DNA of 5,574 nucleotides, taken from positions 1 to 5,574 of the forward strand of contig DAOVWV010000133.1 of the NCBI GenBank assembly GCA_030636485.1. The letters run 5' to 3'. This stretch comes from Methyloprofundus sp. (GTDB lineage Bacteria > Pseudomonadota > Gammaproteobacteria > Methylococcales > Methylomonadaceae). The notes beneath the pieces were generated by a model. That model did not search any database. It was not told the DNA's origin and saw only the letters and a list, made by a program, of their open reading frames with translations. A program made the position numbers and the translations under genes. Shown piece by piece: positions 1 to 5,490 of this stretch. Numbering within the stretch: position 1 is the first letter of the stretch; each line of letters opens with the position of its first letter.

Positions 1-59
1 ACCGCACTATCACAGATGACACCATCAAAATCCAATGCATAAATAGTTGCTTGGCTCAT
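1..59 (-). CDS. HAD-superfamily hydrolase, N-terminal fragment (runs off the left edge)
   Basis: Only the first 19 codons are visible, starting at the ATG whose complement is at 57-59. The protein begins MSQATIYALDFDGVICDSA. The hydrophobic strand followed by DFDGVICDS is the HAD motif I: Asp10 would be the nucleophile that forms the aspartyl-phosphate and Asp12 the general acid/base. This points to a Mg-dependent cytoplasmic phosphatase or phosphoglycolate-phosphatase-like enzyme, but the substrate cannot be told without the cap domain and the later motifs. A good Shine-Dalgarno sequence (AGGAAG, 10 nt upstream) supports this start. It lies 105 bp downstream of the aminotransferase gene on the same strand with no obvious terminator between, so co-transcription with the gnn genes is possible. 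I am confident of the superfamily, not of the subfamily. Confidence 0.8.
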   Translation of the reverse strand, partial: MSQATIYALDFDGVICDSA

Positions 60-69
60 ATTCTAATCA

Positions 70-75
70 CTTCCT
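70..75 (-). promoter_or_regulatory. Ribosome binding site of the HAD hydrolase gene
   Basis: On the minus strand AGGAAG precedes the ATG by 10 nt. It is one of only two clear Shine-Dalgarno sequences in the window, and it fixes the start of the truncated HAD gene. The rest of the 60-164 spacer is AT-rich and shows no convincing promoter or terminator. Confidence 0.6.
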
Positions 76-164
76 ACAAAAACTTATGCAGTAGCTATGT
101 TTGAAAAATGAAAAATAATTTATTCAAGAAATAGCGACTGCACTAATCACAATTAAATAAAATT

Positions 165-1268
165 TTAGCTATTATTTTCCAGTACACCACGAATCACGGC
201 AACAACCTCTTTAACCGACTCATCGCTCAACTCAGAACAGATCGGCAAAGACAGGCAGCGCGCCGCAATCGCTTCGGTAACTGGCAAACTCACACCGGCA
301 CAATCCTCTTTAAAGACATTTTGCTGATGCAATGGCACAGGATAAAACACCGCACAGGCAATATCTTGCGCCTGTAAAGCCGCCAGAATTTCATCGCGAC
401 GGTCGGACAGCAAAGTATATTGATGATACACATGTACACCCACACCATCTTCAAAGGGTGTTTCCACAGGTAAATCAGCCATGAGTTCAGAATATAAATG
501 CGCGGCATGACGGCGACTGACATTATAGCGATCAATACGTTTTAATTTAGCGCGTAAAACCACCGCCTGCATATCATCCAGACGACTATTAAAACCTACG
601 ACATCATGGTAATAGCGCACTTTAGAGCCATGATTACGTAACTGTCTCAGCATTTCTGCGGTTGCATCTGAATTAGTGCCTACCAGCCCCCCGTCACCAA
701 ATGCCCCCAGGTTTTTACTTGGAAAAAAGCTATAACCTGCCGCATTCCCCATACTGCCTGTTTGCTTACCATCAATCGAAGCACCAAATGACTGCGCACA
801 ATCTTCTATCAGCTTCAGCTTATGCTTATCACACACCGCTTGAATGGCTGCCATATCCACAGGCTGACCAAATAAATGTACCGGCATCACTGCCGTCGTT
901 TGCTCGGTAATCGCCGCTTCAATCGCTGCCGCTGTGATATTGAAAGTTTTAGGATCAACATCAACAAAGACAGGCTTTGCCCCGACATAACGAATCGCTT
1001 CAGCCGTTGCTATAAAGGTAAATGCCGTGGTAATCACCTCATCACCCTCGCCTATTCCCTCGGCCAGTAATGCCAAATGCAATGCATCAGTACCAGAGGC
1101 GACACCAATCGCATGTTTAACACCTAGATATTGCGCCGCTTCTTTTTCAAAAGCCTGGACATTGGGCCCGAGTATAAAAGTACAATTTTCTATTGTTTGC
1201 GCCAAGCCTTGCTCAACTTCCTGCTTTATTTCAGCATATTGAGCTTTCAGGTTTACCATTGGGATCAT
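165..1268 (-). CDS. gnnB: DegT/DnrJ/EryC1/StrS sugar-nucleotide aminotransferase, probable GnnB
   Basis: This 367-residue protein is a full-length PLP-dependent sugar aminotransferase of fold type I. Visible landmarks are the N-terminal MVNLKAQY segment, the phosphate-binding ASGTDAL (57-63), EDCAQSFGA (155-163) with Asp156 for the PLP pyridine nitrogen, the Schiff-base lysine Lys185 in SFFPSKNLGAFGDGG, and the GFNSRLDDMQAVVL segment (225-238). The family uses L-glutamate to aminate a keto-sugar nucleotide. A Gfo/Idh/MocA dehydrogenase lies upstream on the same strand, so the likely reaction is amination of 3-keto-UDP-GlcNAc to UDP-GlcNAc3N, used by LpxA to make lipid A with amide-linked acyl chains at position 3. 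WbpE/WlbC, which act on the uronic acid form for O-antigen sugars, are close relatives and the main alternative. The start at Met1 is preferred to Met4 because an AAGGTAG ribosome site is well spaced from it. The family call is firm; the gnnB assignment is an inference from gene pairing. Confidence 0.7.
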   Translation of the reverse strand: MIPMVNLKAQYAEIKQEVEQGLAQTIENCTFILGPNVQAFEKEAAQYLGVKHAIGVASGTDALHLALLAEGIGEGDEVITTAFTFIATAEAIRYVGAKPVFVDVDPKTFNITAAAIEAAITEQTTAVMPVHLFGQPVDMAAIQAVCDKHKLKLIEDCAQSFGASIDGKQTGSMGNAAGYSFFPSKNLGAFGDGGLVGTNSDATAEMLRQLRNHGSKVRYYHDVVGFNSRLDDMQAVVLRAKLKRIDRYNVSRRHAAHLYSELMADLPVETPFEDGVGVHVYHQYTLLSDRRDEILAALQAQDIACAVFYPVPLHQQNVFKEDCAGVSLPVTEAIAARCLSLPICSELSDESVKEVVAVIRGVLENNS

Positions 1269-1277
1269 AATTATTAC

Positions 1278-1284
1278 TACCTTT
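1278..1284 (-). promoter_or_regulatory. Ribosome binding site of the aminotransferase gene
   Basis: The minus strand carries AAGGTAG ending 9 nt before the ATG at 1268. This decides in favour of the first Met rather than the in-frame Met three codons later. Confidence 0.5.
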
Positions 1285-1328
1285 TATCTTAAAATTATTC
1301 GTATTTTTTGTTCAGCGGATAATATTAC

Positions 1329-1439
1329 TTATAGCTTATCAATATCTTCTTGTGTTAACCCAGCCCAAGGGTAGAATAGCTTTAGCGTTTTCCACCACAG
1401 GCAAACCAATGCATATTCAATACCACGATTAGTGATGTG
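1329..1439 (-). pseudogene. Start-less 36-codon reading frame, possible tail of a lost gene
   Basis: On the minus strand a frame opens after a TGA at 1440-1442 and closes with TAA at 1329-1331. It reads 36 residues, including the stretch WWKTLKLFYPWAGL followed by the acidic ending TQEDIDKL. The composition looks protein-like: an aromatic/basic middle and an amphipathic charged end, rather than random AT-rich translation. There is no ATG or GTG start in frame; only a TTG occurs (1407-1409), and it has no good ribosome site. I do not recognise the family. The best reading is the C-terminal remnant of a gene that once lay between gnnA and gnnB and lost its front part, perhaps where the palindromic repeats now sit. 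Chance is a real alternative at this length. Confidence 0.3.
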
Positions 1440-1498
1440 TCACTAATCGTGCATAACTCTGTCGGATAACGTTATCTGCACTACACTTGATAAGCTAT
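1331..1498. repeat. 12-bp perfect inverted repeats enclosing a 168-bp spacer segment
   Basis: ATAGCTTATCAA at 1331-1342 is the exact reverse complement of TTGATAAGCTAT at 1487-1498. The segment between them contains a perfect hairpin (1424-1451) and most of a REP-like palindrome (1461-1508). Terminal inverted repeats around a short non-coding segment resemble a degenerate MITE. However, no target-site duplication is visible next to the repeats, and the left copy overlaps the end of the start-less frame at 1329-1439. The repeat is a fact of the sequence; its mobile nature is a guess. Confidence 0.35.
1424..1451. repeat. Perfect 12-bp stem, 4-base loop palindrome
   Basis: CACGATTAGTGA (1424-1435) and TCACTAATCGTG (1440-1451) are exact reverse complements separated by TGTG. 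This is the strongest hairpin in the window. No T-tract follows on either strand, so it does not look like an intrinsic terminator. It could be an operator, an mRNA-stabilising or attenuating hairpin in a gnnA-gnnB transcript, or part of a dispersed repeat. It lies 9 bp from the REP-like element at 1461-1508, as paired palindromes do in BIME-type mosaics. Confidence 0.7.
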
Positions 1499-1508
1499 TC
1501 CGACCTAC
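1461..1508. repeat. REP-like imperfect palindrome
   Basis: GTCGGATAACGTTATC (1461-1476) is an imperfect inverted copy of GATAAGCTATTCCGAC (1489-1504). The outer six and inner five bases pair, and four of the sixteen positions mismatch. CTAC follows, so the minus strand reads GTAGGTCGGAATAGC. A GTAG tetranucleotide followed by a C/G-rich imperfect hairpin is the hallmark of REP elements of the kind associated with RAYT (REP-associated tyrosine transposase) genes. No such transposase gene is in the window, and copy number cannot be judged from one copy. Confidence 0.5.
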
Positions 1509-1521
1509 GCCCGTTCTAAAT

Positions 1522-2454
1522 CTATTGTAGCAATTTGGTGATCTCTATCGCAGTCGCCAAAGCACGTCGCCCTGCTTCGCCCGATACATCCGGTGAGTTA
1601 CCCGTGTGAATACAGTCTACAAAATGCTTGATTTCCTCCAGCAAGGCATCACCACTTTCAAACACAGATTTATCCGTTTCAATTTTAGGTACGCCTGGGA
1701 ACATTTCCCCTTCCCCTGCATAGTGCTTGGTTAAAACCCGGTTTTGAAAATCTATGGAAATATATGAATTCGGGCGGAACATACGCATTTTACGCTCCAT
1801 CTTCATGCTAATACGACTTGCCGTCACATTCGCCACGCAACCATTTTTAAAGGTTAAACGCGCATTGGCAATATCCGTCCCTTTTGTTAAAACAGCCGTG
1901 CCACTCGCTTCCATACGCACCACTTCTGAATCAACAATAGCCAGAATAATATCAATATCATGAATCATCAAATCCAGCACCACACTGACATCATTGGCAC
2001 GTGGATTAAAGGGCGATAAGCGATGTGACTCTATAAATAAGGGCTTATCCTCCAACTCCCCCAGCCCCATCACCGCAGGGTTAAAACGTTCTAAATGCCC
2101 CACCTGTAAAACAAGATTCTTTTCTTCGGCAATCGCAATCAGCTCATCCGCCTCTTCCACCGTCACCGTAATGGGTTTTTCAACTAAAACATGTGCTCCA
2201 GCCGTTAAAAAATCTTTGGAAACCTGATGATGCAGCGTCGTTGGTACTACGACACTCACCGCATCAACCTTACCTAATAAGGACTGATAATCCGTTAGAG
2301 CTTCGGCTCCATGCTTTTCCGCCACCTCTTTAGCCGCTTGCTCATTAATATCAACAACAGCAACTAATTCACAATCTGGCAGAGATGCGTATTTTTCCGC
2401 ATGAAATTTACCCAGATAACCTGTTCCAATCACAGCACACTTAAGTTTACTCAT
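1522..2454 (-). CDS. gnnA: Gfo/Idh/MocA-family sugar-nucleotide dehydrogenase, probable GnnA (UDP-GlcNAc 3-dehydrogenase)
   Basis: This 310-residue protein has an N-terminal Rossmann fold with the dinucleotide-binding GTGYLG (10-15), an acidic Asp35 at the end of the second strand typical of NAD specificity, and the conserved EKP motif (92-94) with Lys93 near the active site. The C-terminal half has DLMIHDIDI (161-169), whose His165 fits the catalytic His of this family. The segment VGHLERFNP (118-126) resembles the oxidoreductases often found beside lpxA and lpxB, which is the main reason for calling it GnnA rather than WbpB/WlbA. The predicted reaction is NAD-dependent oxidation of the 3-hydroxyl of UDP-GlcNAc to the 3-keto compound, which the downstream aminotransferase would aminate. 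No Shine-Dalgarno is evident before the ATG; this start is chosen because the Rossmann strand begins at residue 4. The family is certain and the substrate is inferred. Confidence 0.7.
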   Translation of the reverse strand: MSKLKCAVIGTGYLGKFHAEKYASLPDCELVAVVDINEQAAKEVAEKHGAEALTDYQSLLGKVDAVSVVVPTTLHHQVSKDFLTAGAHVLVEKPITVTVEEADELIAIAEEKNLVLQVGHLERFNPAVMGLGELEDKPLFIESHRLSPFNPRANDVSVVLDLMIHDIDIILAIVDSEVVRMEASGTAVLTKGTDIANARLTFKNGCVANVTASRISMKMERKMRMFRPNSYISIDFQNRVLTKHYAGEGEMFPGVPKIETDKSVFESGDALLEEIKHFVDCIHTGNSPDVSGEAGRRALATAIEITKLLQ

Positions 2455-2485
2455 AGCTTTTATTTTTGATTACAAAATTTTTTAT

Positions 2486-2513
2486 ATTGTATATGATTTA
2501 TAGCCCACACCAA
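2486..2513 (-). promoter_or_regulatory. Possible sigma-70 promoter for gnnA
   Basis: On the minus strand TTGGTG (2508-2513) and TACAAT (2486-2491) are separated by 16 bp, about 30 bp upstream of the gnnA start. The -10 box matches five of six consensus bases but the -35 only three. The 70-bp spacer between the thioredoxin-like gene and gnnA is very AT-rich, so chance matches are easy. Confidence 0.3.
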
Positions 2514-2524
2514 AATCAGACCTG

Positions 2525-3001
2525 CTAAAAATCAAGCGCCAGCCACCACAAACGTAGCCTTAGCCCTATTTCTGTTACATACCCCAATGTGACAAAACTG
2601 ATTTCACCATCAGACGCAATAATAAATACCGCAGGCACAGCACTCACGCCAAATGTTTCTGCCAAAGCCCCGTCATGATCATTAATCACCTGCCAGTCCA
2701 GCTTATTGTTTTGTAAATAGCCTAAAACATCGGCATCATTACCTGAACGTAATGCCACAGTTACCCCGGAATAGTCTTTCAGAATGGCACTTATTGTGCC
2801 CTGAATTGTCGCACAAATACCGCACCAACTCCCCCAAAAATAAATAATGGCAGGCTTCCGACTGATCAGGCTGACACTCTCTTGACCATTGATGGTATTC
2901 GGTAAACCCGGAACAGCCCCCGAATGCATATCACGCTGCATAAACATTTGTAACAAGCCAATAAAAATAACAATAAAAAACAGCTCTCTAATATACTTCA
3001 T
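2525..3001 (-). CDS. scsD: ScsD/TlpA-like membrane-anchored thioredoxin (protein disulfide oxidoreductase)
   Basis: This 158-residue protein has an N-terminal hydrophobic segment (about 6-21) that anchors it in the inner membrane, followed by a thioredoxin fold facing the periplasm. The active site is WCGIC (59-63) with redox cysteines 60 and 63, and the cis-proline loop is at Val122-Pro123. The segment VALRSG (82-87) and the C-terminal GLRLRLWW (146-153) resemble ScsD proteins, which belong to a suppressor-of-copper-sensitivity set. No scsA, scsB or scsC is visible here, so it may work with another electron donor such as DsbD or CcdA; that is an inference. Its ATG overlaps the TGA of the upstream metallopeptidase gene by four bases (ATGA), which indicates translational coupling. 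There is no separate ribosome site. The oxidoreductase class is firm; the physiological substrate is unknown. Confidence 0.8.
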   Translation of the reverse strand: MKYIRELFFIVIFIGLLQMFMQRDMHSGAVPGLPNTINGQESVSLISRKPAIIYFWGSWCGICATIQGTISAILKDYSGVTVALRSGNDADVLGYLQNNKLDWQVINDHDGALAETFGVSAVPAVFIIASDGEISFVTLGYVTEIGLRLRLWWLALDF

Positions 3002-3714
3002 AAGCCCAGCATCAAGCTTGCCCCATTCTGTTTAAGCCATGAGCGTCGTTGCTTATAATCCGGGCAATGTCTCTCTACCAGCACCCAGAATGCAGCCGAA
3101 TGATTACGTTGCCCGATATGACATAACTCATGTATCACCACATACTCAAACACCTCGGCAGGTGCTAGAATCAATAGCCAGTTCAAGTTAATATCATTAT
3201 GTATACCACAACTCCCCCAGCGACTTTTCTGAGCTTTAATGCTAATAGAGCGCGGGTTCAACTGATATAGCGGCGCATAATGATCCATCGTTTTTACCGC
3301 CTGCCTAGCTGCAGCTCGCCCCATCCAGATGACTAATGCCTGACGAATCTGCTCACTCAAACCCAATCCCTTTAATGCTTCGGGCACATAAGCAATAAAA
3401 TCCTGTTCAAAAGCTATTTTAACGTTCTTTTCCAGACTCGCTTTAACCTGTAATGTATATTGCTTTCCCTGATAAGGAATCAGCACCCCTTGCTGGTAAC
3501 TATCAGGTGCAAGACTAGTCATATTATCCACATGTTGCTGCATTTTATTTTTTGCAGTTTCAACCCAGTCCTGCTTAGCTCGCATAAACTGCTGAATCTG
3601 CTTTTCAGGCATACGTAAAGGGGCAACAACTTCTACCTTTTCAGCTGTCACGATAATTCTGGCTCGTTTAGCACGTGAACTACGCCGAATTTGATATTCT
3701 TTCTGCTTATTCAT
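2998..3714 (-). CDS. YgjP-like (DUF45) zinc metallopeptidase
   Basis: This 238-residue cytoplasmic protein has no signal peptide. It carries the DUF45/YgjP signature: the RWGSC motif (165-169), the zinc-binding HELCH (195-199) with catalytic Glu196, and NHSAAFW (204-210), where His205 is the likely third zinc ligand. The N-terminal part is rich in Arg and Lys (RRSSRAKRARI, 10-20). The length matches the family, whose substrates are largely unknown. It overlaps the ScsD-like gene by 4 bp and is the first gene of that two-gene unit. The ATG at 3714 has no Shine-Dalgarno, but a TATAAT box lies only 14 bp before it, which suggests a very short 5' leader. A second ATG four bases upstream opens a three-codon frame (MNE, then stop) that overlaps the true start. 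Confidence 0.85.
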   Translation of the reverse strand: MNKQKEYQIRRSSRAKRARIIVTAEKVEVVAPLRMPEKQIQQFMRAKQDWVETAKNKMQQHVDNMTSLAPDSYQQGVLIPYQGKQYTLQVKASLEKNVKIAFEQDFIAYVPEALKGLGLSEQIRQALVIWMGRAAARQAVKTMDHYAPLYQLNPRSISIKAQKSRWGSCGIHNDINLNWLLILAPAEVFEYVVIHELCHIGQRNHSAAFWVLVERHCPDYKQRRSWLKQNGASLMLGL

Positions 3715-3728
3715 TCATGTAATATTTT

Positions 3729-3734
3729 ATTATA
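3729..3734 (-). promoter_or_regulatory. Perfect -10 box upstream of the metallopeptidase gene
   Basis: TATAAT on the minus strand ends 14 bp before the ATG at 3714. No good -35 hexamer stands at the right distance; a TTGATT at 3761-3766 is 26 bp away, which is too far. If it is used, transcription would start near 3722 and leave a leader of roughly 8 nt, consistent with the absence of a ribosome binding site. Confidence 0.35.
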
Positions 3735-3807
3735 ACTAATGTTACGCACCGCACTTTATAAATCAATAGCTTACTACGTTTAAGTGTAACTACTCAAAAA
3801 ATCATCC

Positions 3808-3966
3808 CTAAGGCATAAAGGTCAGTACTGTAATTAACTGAGTACTTGATTCGCCCTGTTTGCTCTGGCGATAACTAAGGCAAGGTAAGGTATAGCGACG
3901 AAAACTATCGACATAAGAAATAAGCGCAGTAATGAAAAATAAATAAAAGGGAGGGGAATTCCTAAG
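3808..3966 (-). pseudogene. Start-less 52-codon reading frame downstream of mltF, possible gene remnant
   Basis: On the minus strand a frame opens after a TAG at 3967-3969, immediately past the mltF stop, and ends at the TAG at 3808-3810. The 52 residues contain a hydrophobic stretch (FYLFFITALISYV), a basic pair, then YTLPCLSYRQSKQGESSTQL and a short hydrophobic end closing in FMP. The second half looks like real protein. No ATG, GTG or TTG occurs in frame before the penultimate residue, so it cannot be translated independently from a standard start. I do not recognise the family. It may be the tail of a gene whose front was deleted, or a chance open frame. This frame fills most of the 258-bp gap between mltF and the metallopeptidase gene; nothing else coding is visible there. 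Confidence 0.35.
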
Positions 3967-3980
3967 CTATCCTCACCCCT
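3935..3980 (-). terminator. Weak possible intrinsic terminator of mltF
   Basis: Reading the minus strand, AGGGG (3976-3980, touching the mltF stop) can pair with CCCCT (3952-3956) across a 19-base loop, followed by a T-rich run broken by a few A residues (3935-3948). The stem is only 5 bp and the loop is long, so this is a marginal call. Confidence 0.25.
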
Positions 3981-5340
3981 GACTCTGTTGCTGCAAAGCA
4001 TTCACCAGAACATCCTGATAATAACGTATCCGGTCTATATATTTAACTGGCTCCGCCCCCCTCGCATAACCATATTTCAGTTTTTTGTAATACTTCTTTT
4101 GACTTAATAAAGGTAAAACCTCGCGCATATCATTCCAGGTACTGGGACTTTTCCCCAGCTCCCGTGCTAATTTCCGGGCATCCAGCAAATGCGCAAAGCC
4201 CACATTATAAGCCGCCAAGGCAAACCAGATCCGGTCCCCTGCCACGACATCTTCGGGCACTCTTGTTAACATATGATCCAGATATTTTGCTCCGCCTTTA
4301 ATGCTTTGCAAGGGGTCTATGCGCTTTTTTATCCCCATCGCCTTGGCCGTTGTCTGGGTGAGCATCATCAGACCACGCACACCCGTATGACTACGCGCCC
4401 GGGCATTCCAGCCAGACTCTTGGTAAGATTGTGCCGCCAGTAAAGTCCAGGGAATTTGATATTGCTCGGCCACCTTTTTAAATTTAGCCTCATATTTGGG
4501 TAGACGGGTTTTAATGCGCTTGAGAAATACATGGTTATTATAGAAATCAAAGATATCCGCGTAACCATAATAGCGCTCATTGATAATGCTTAATAATGAG
4601 TTTTTCTCACTTTGTACAAACCAGTCAGAGACATATTGCTTGAAGTGTTCAGCATTAGGTGGAAGTACCCAGGCTAGATTTTGTTGTTCCGACAGAGGAA
4701 AAGCATCGATCAATGCAGGAAAATAACGACGATTTAAGGTAAAAATATTGGAATCAACAACGGTGCAATCCACTTCTTTACGACTCACTTTTCCCAGCAC
4801 CTGCTCTGTCGATAATTCACTGGTACTTTCCCATTTCAGTTCAGGGTATTCTTTTTGCAATGCCAGTAAAGTTTCCTGATAACTACTGTCTGCAATAATC
4901 AATAATGAACGGCTCAGCATATCACTTATATCTTTTGGTATACGTGAGCGACGATGGCAAACAAGCTGCTGCTGCACTGCTTTATAGCTAGGCCCAAAAA
5001 GGTGAGTCAATTCCCGCTCTTCAGTTTGAGTCAACCCCGCTGCGACAATATGGCCTTCATTATTATTGATGGCCGTTAACAAGCCTTCAAGATTATCAAA
5101 GATCTTATATTCCGTTGCAACATTCAAAGAATCAGCCAAGGCTGTACTTAAATCATACTCATAACCTACCGGTGCATCGTTCCCTCCCAGATAATAAGTC
5201 GTCGGGGCATTTAGAGTCAAGACGATTAATTTTCCCTGGCGACGAATATCGTTGATAACAGGATCACTTTCGCTGCAACTGATAAGAATAAAAACAGAGA
5301 TTATAAAAAAAAGCAGTGGTTTCATTAATCTAGGGATCAT
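3973..5340 (-). CDS. mltF: Membrane-bound lytic murein transglycosylase MltF
   Basis: This 455-residue lipoprotein has two domains. The N-terminal signal (residues 1-21) ends in the lipobox LISC, so Cys22 would be lipidated; the next residue is Ser, not Asp, which favours the outer membrane. Residues about 30-260 resemble a periplasmic solute-binding (SBP_bac_3) module, with PVGYEYDLSTALAD (57-70) and AAGLTQTEERE (100-110). Residues about 285-450 form the SLT catalytic domain: YQESGWNARA carries the catalytic Glu308, followed by TGVRGLMMLTQTTA (319-332), IWFALAAYNVGFAH (371-384) and YGYARGAEPVKYI (423-435). The enzyme cleaves the MurNAc-GlcNAc bond with formation of 1,6-anhydroMurNAc. It is shorter than E. 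coli MltF (518 residues) but complete in both domains. The start may be Met1 or Met6; both leave a good lipoprotein signal and neither has a clear ribosome site. It is divergent from nagZ. Confidence 0.93.
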   Translation of the reverse strand: MIPRLMKPLLFFIISVFILISCSESDPVINDIRRQGKLIVLTLNAPTTYYLGGNDAPVGYEYDLSTALADSLNVATEYKIFDNLEGLLTAINNNEGHIVAAGLTQTEERELTHLFGPSYKAVQQQLVCHRRSRIPKDISDMLSRSLLIIADSSYQETLLALQKEYPELKWESTSELSTEQVLGKVSRKEVDCTVVDSNIFTLNRRYFPALIDAFPLSEQQNLAWVLPPNAEHFKQYVSDWFVQSEKNSLLSIINERYYGYADIFDFYNNHVFLKRIKTRLPKYEAKFKKVAEQYQIPWTLLAAQSYQESGWNARARSHTGVRGLMMLTQTTAKAMGIKKRIDPLQSIKGGAKYLDHMLTRVPEDVVAGDRIWFALAAYNVGFAHLLDARKLARELGKSPSTWNDMREVLPLLSQKKYYKKLKYGYARGAEPVKYIDRIRYYQDVLVNALQQQSQG

Positions 5341-5419
5341 TTTTTATGTCAGCAGAGTTAGGAAGTTATTCGCTTCATATTATCACCCTTTTTTATGACT
5401 TAATAGCGCCCATAGCAAC

Positions 5420-5459
5420 AAAGATTGTTTATAATGATGAATGAATCAATCTTTCATTC
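5420..5459. promoter_or_regulatory. Overlapping inverted repeats in the mltF-nagZ divergent region, candidate operator
   Basis: AAAGATTG (5420-5427) is the exact reverse complement of CAATCTTT (5447-5454), with 19 bp between. A second pair, GAATGAA (5439-5445) and TTCATTC (5453-5459), overlaps the first, so the two hairpins cannot form together. The first pair encloses the TATAAT box of the presumed nagZ promoter. Such placement fits a repressor or activator site, but both repeats are short and could be accidental in AT-rich DNA. Confidence 0.35.
5430..5435 (+). promoter_or_regulatory. Perfect -10 box for nagZ
   Basis: TATAAT lies 55 bp upstream of the nagZ ATG, giving a leader of about 49 nt. 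No good -35 hexamer is found at 16-18 bp spacing, which would be consistent with an activator-dependent promoter. A GATAAT on the minus strand (5379-5384) is a weaker candidate -10 for mltF, also without a good -35. Confidence 0.4.
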
Positions 5460-5490
5460 GCTTCCCGATAAATAAACACATTCTCCAAAA

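Noticed and set aside
290..535. 81-codon minus-strand frame inside the aminotransferase gene
   Set aside because: It lies in another frame of a well-supported gene and its translation has no recognisable domain.
701..1242. Three plus-strand frames opposite the aminotransferase gene (701-910, 876-1070, 1027-1242)
   Set aside because: They are antisense shadows of gnnB with no ribosome sites and no protein-like features.
1302..1342. Promoter for gnnB starting from TTGATA (1337-1342, minus strand)
   Set aside because: The -35-like hexamer matches five of six bases, but no -10 box stands at 16-18 bp from it.
1424..1451. Intrinsic terminator downstream of gnnA
   Set aside because: The stem is perfect, but no run of T follows on either strand, so I list it as a palindrome rather than a terminator.
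1269..1521. CRISPR array or intact insertion sequence
   Set aside because: There are no regularly spaced direct repeats, no transposase frame and no visible target-site duplication.
1754..2227. Two plus-strand frames opposite gnnA (1754-1963 and 1994-2227)
   Set aside because: They are antisense shadows; the minus-strand gene explains the coding pattern fully.
4368..4580. 70-codon minus-strand frame within mltF
   Set aside because: It overlaps the SLT catalytic domain in a different frame and shows no independent signal.
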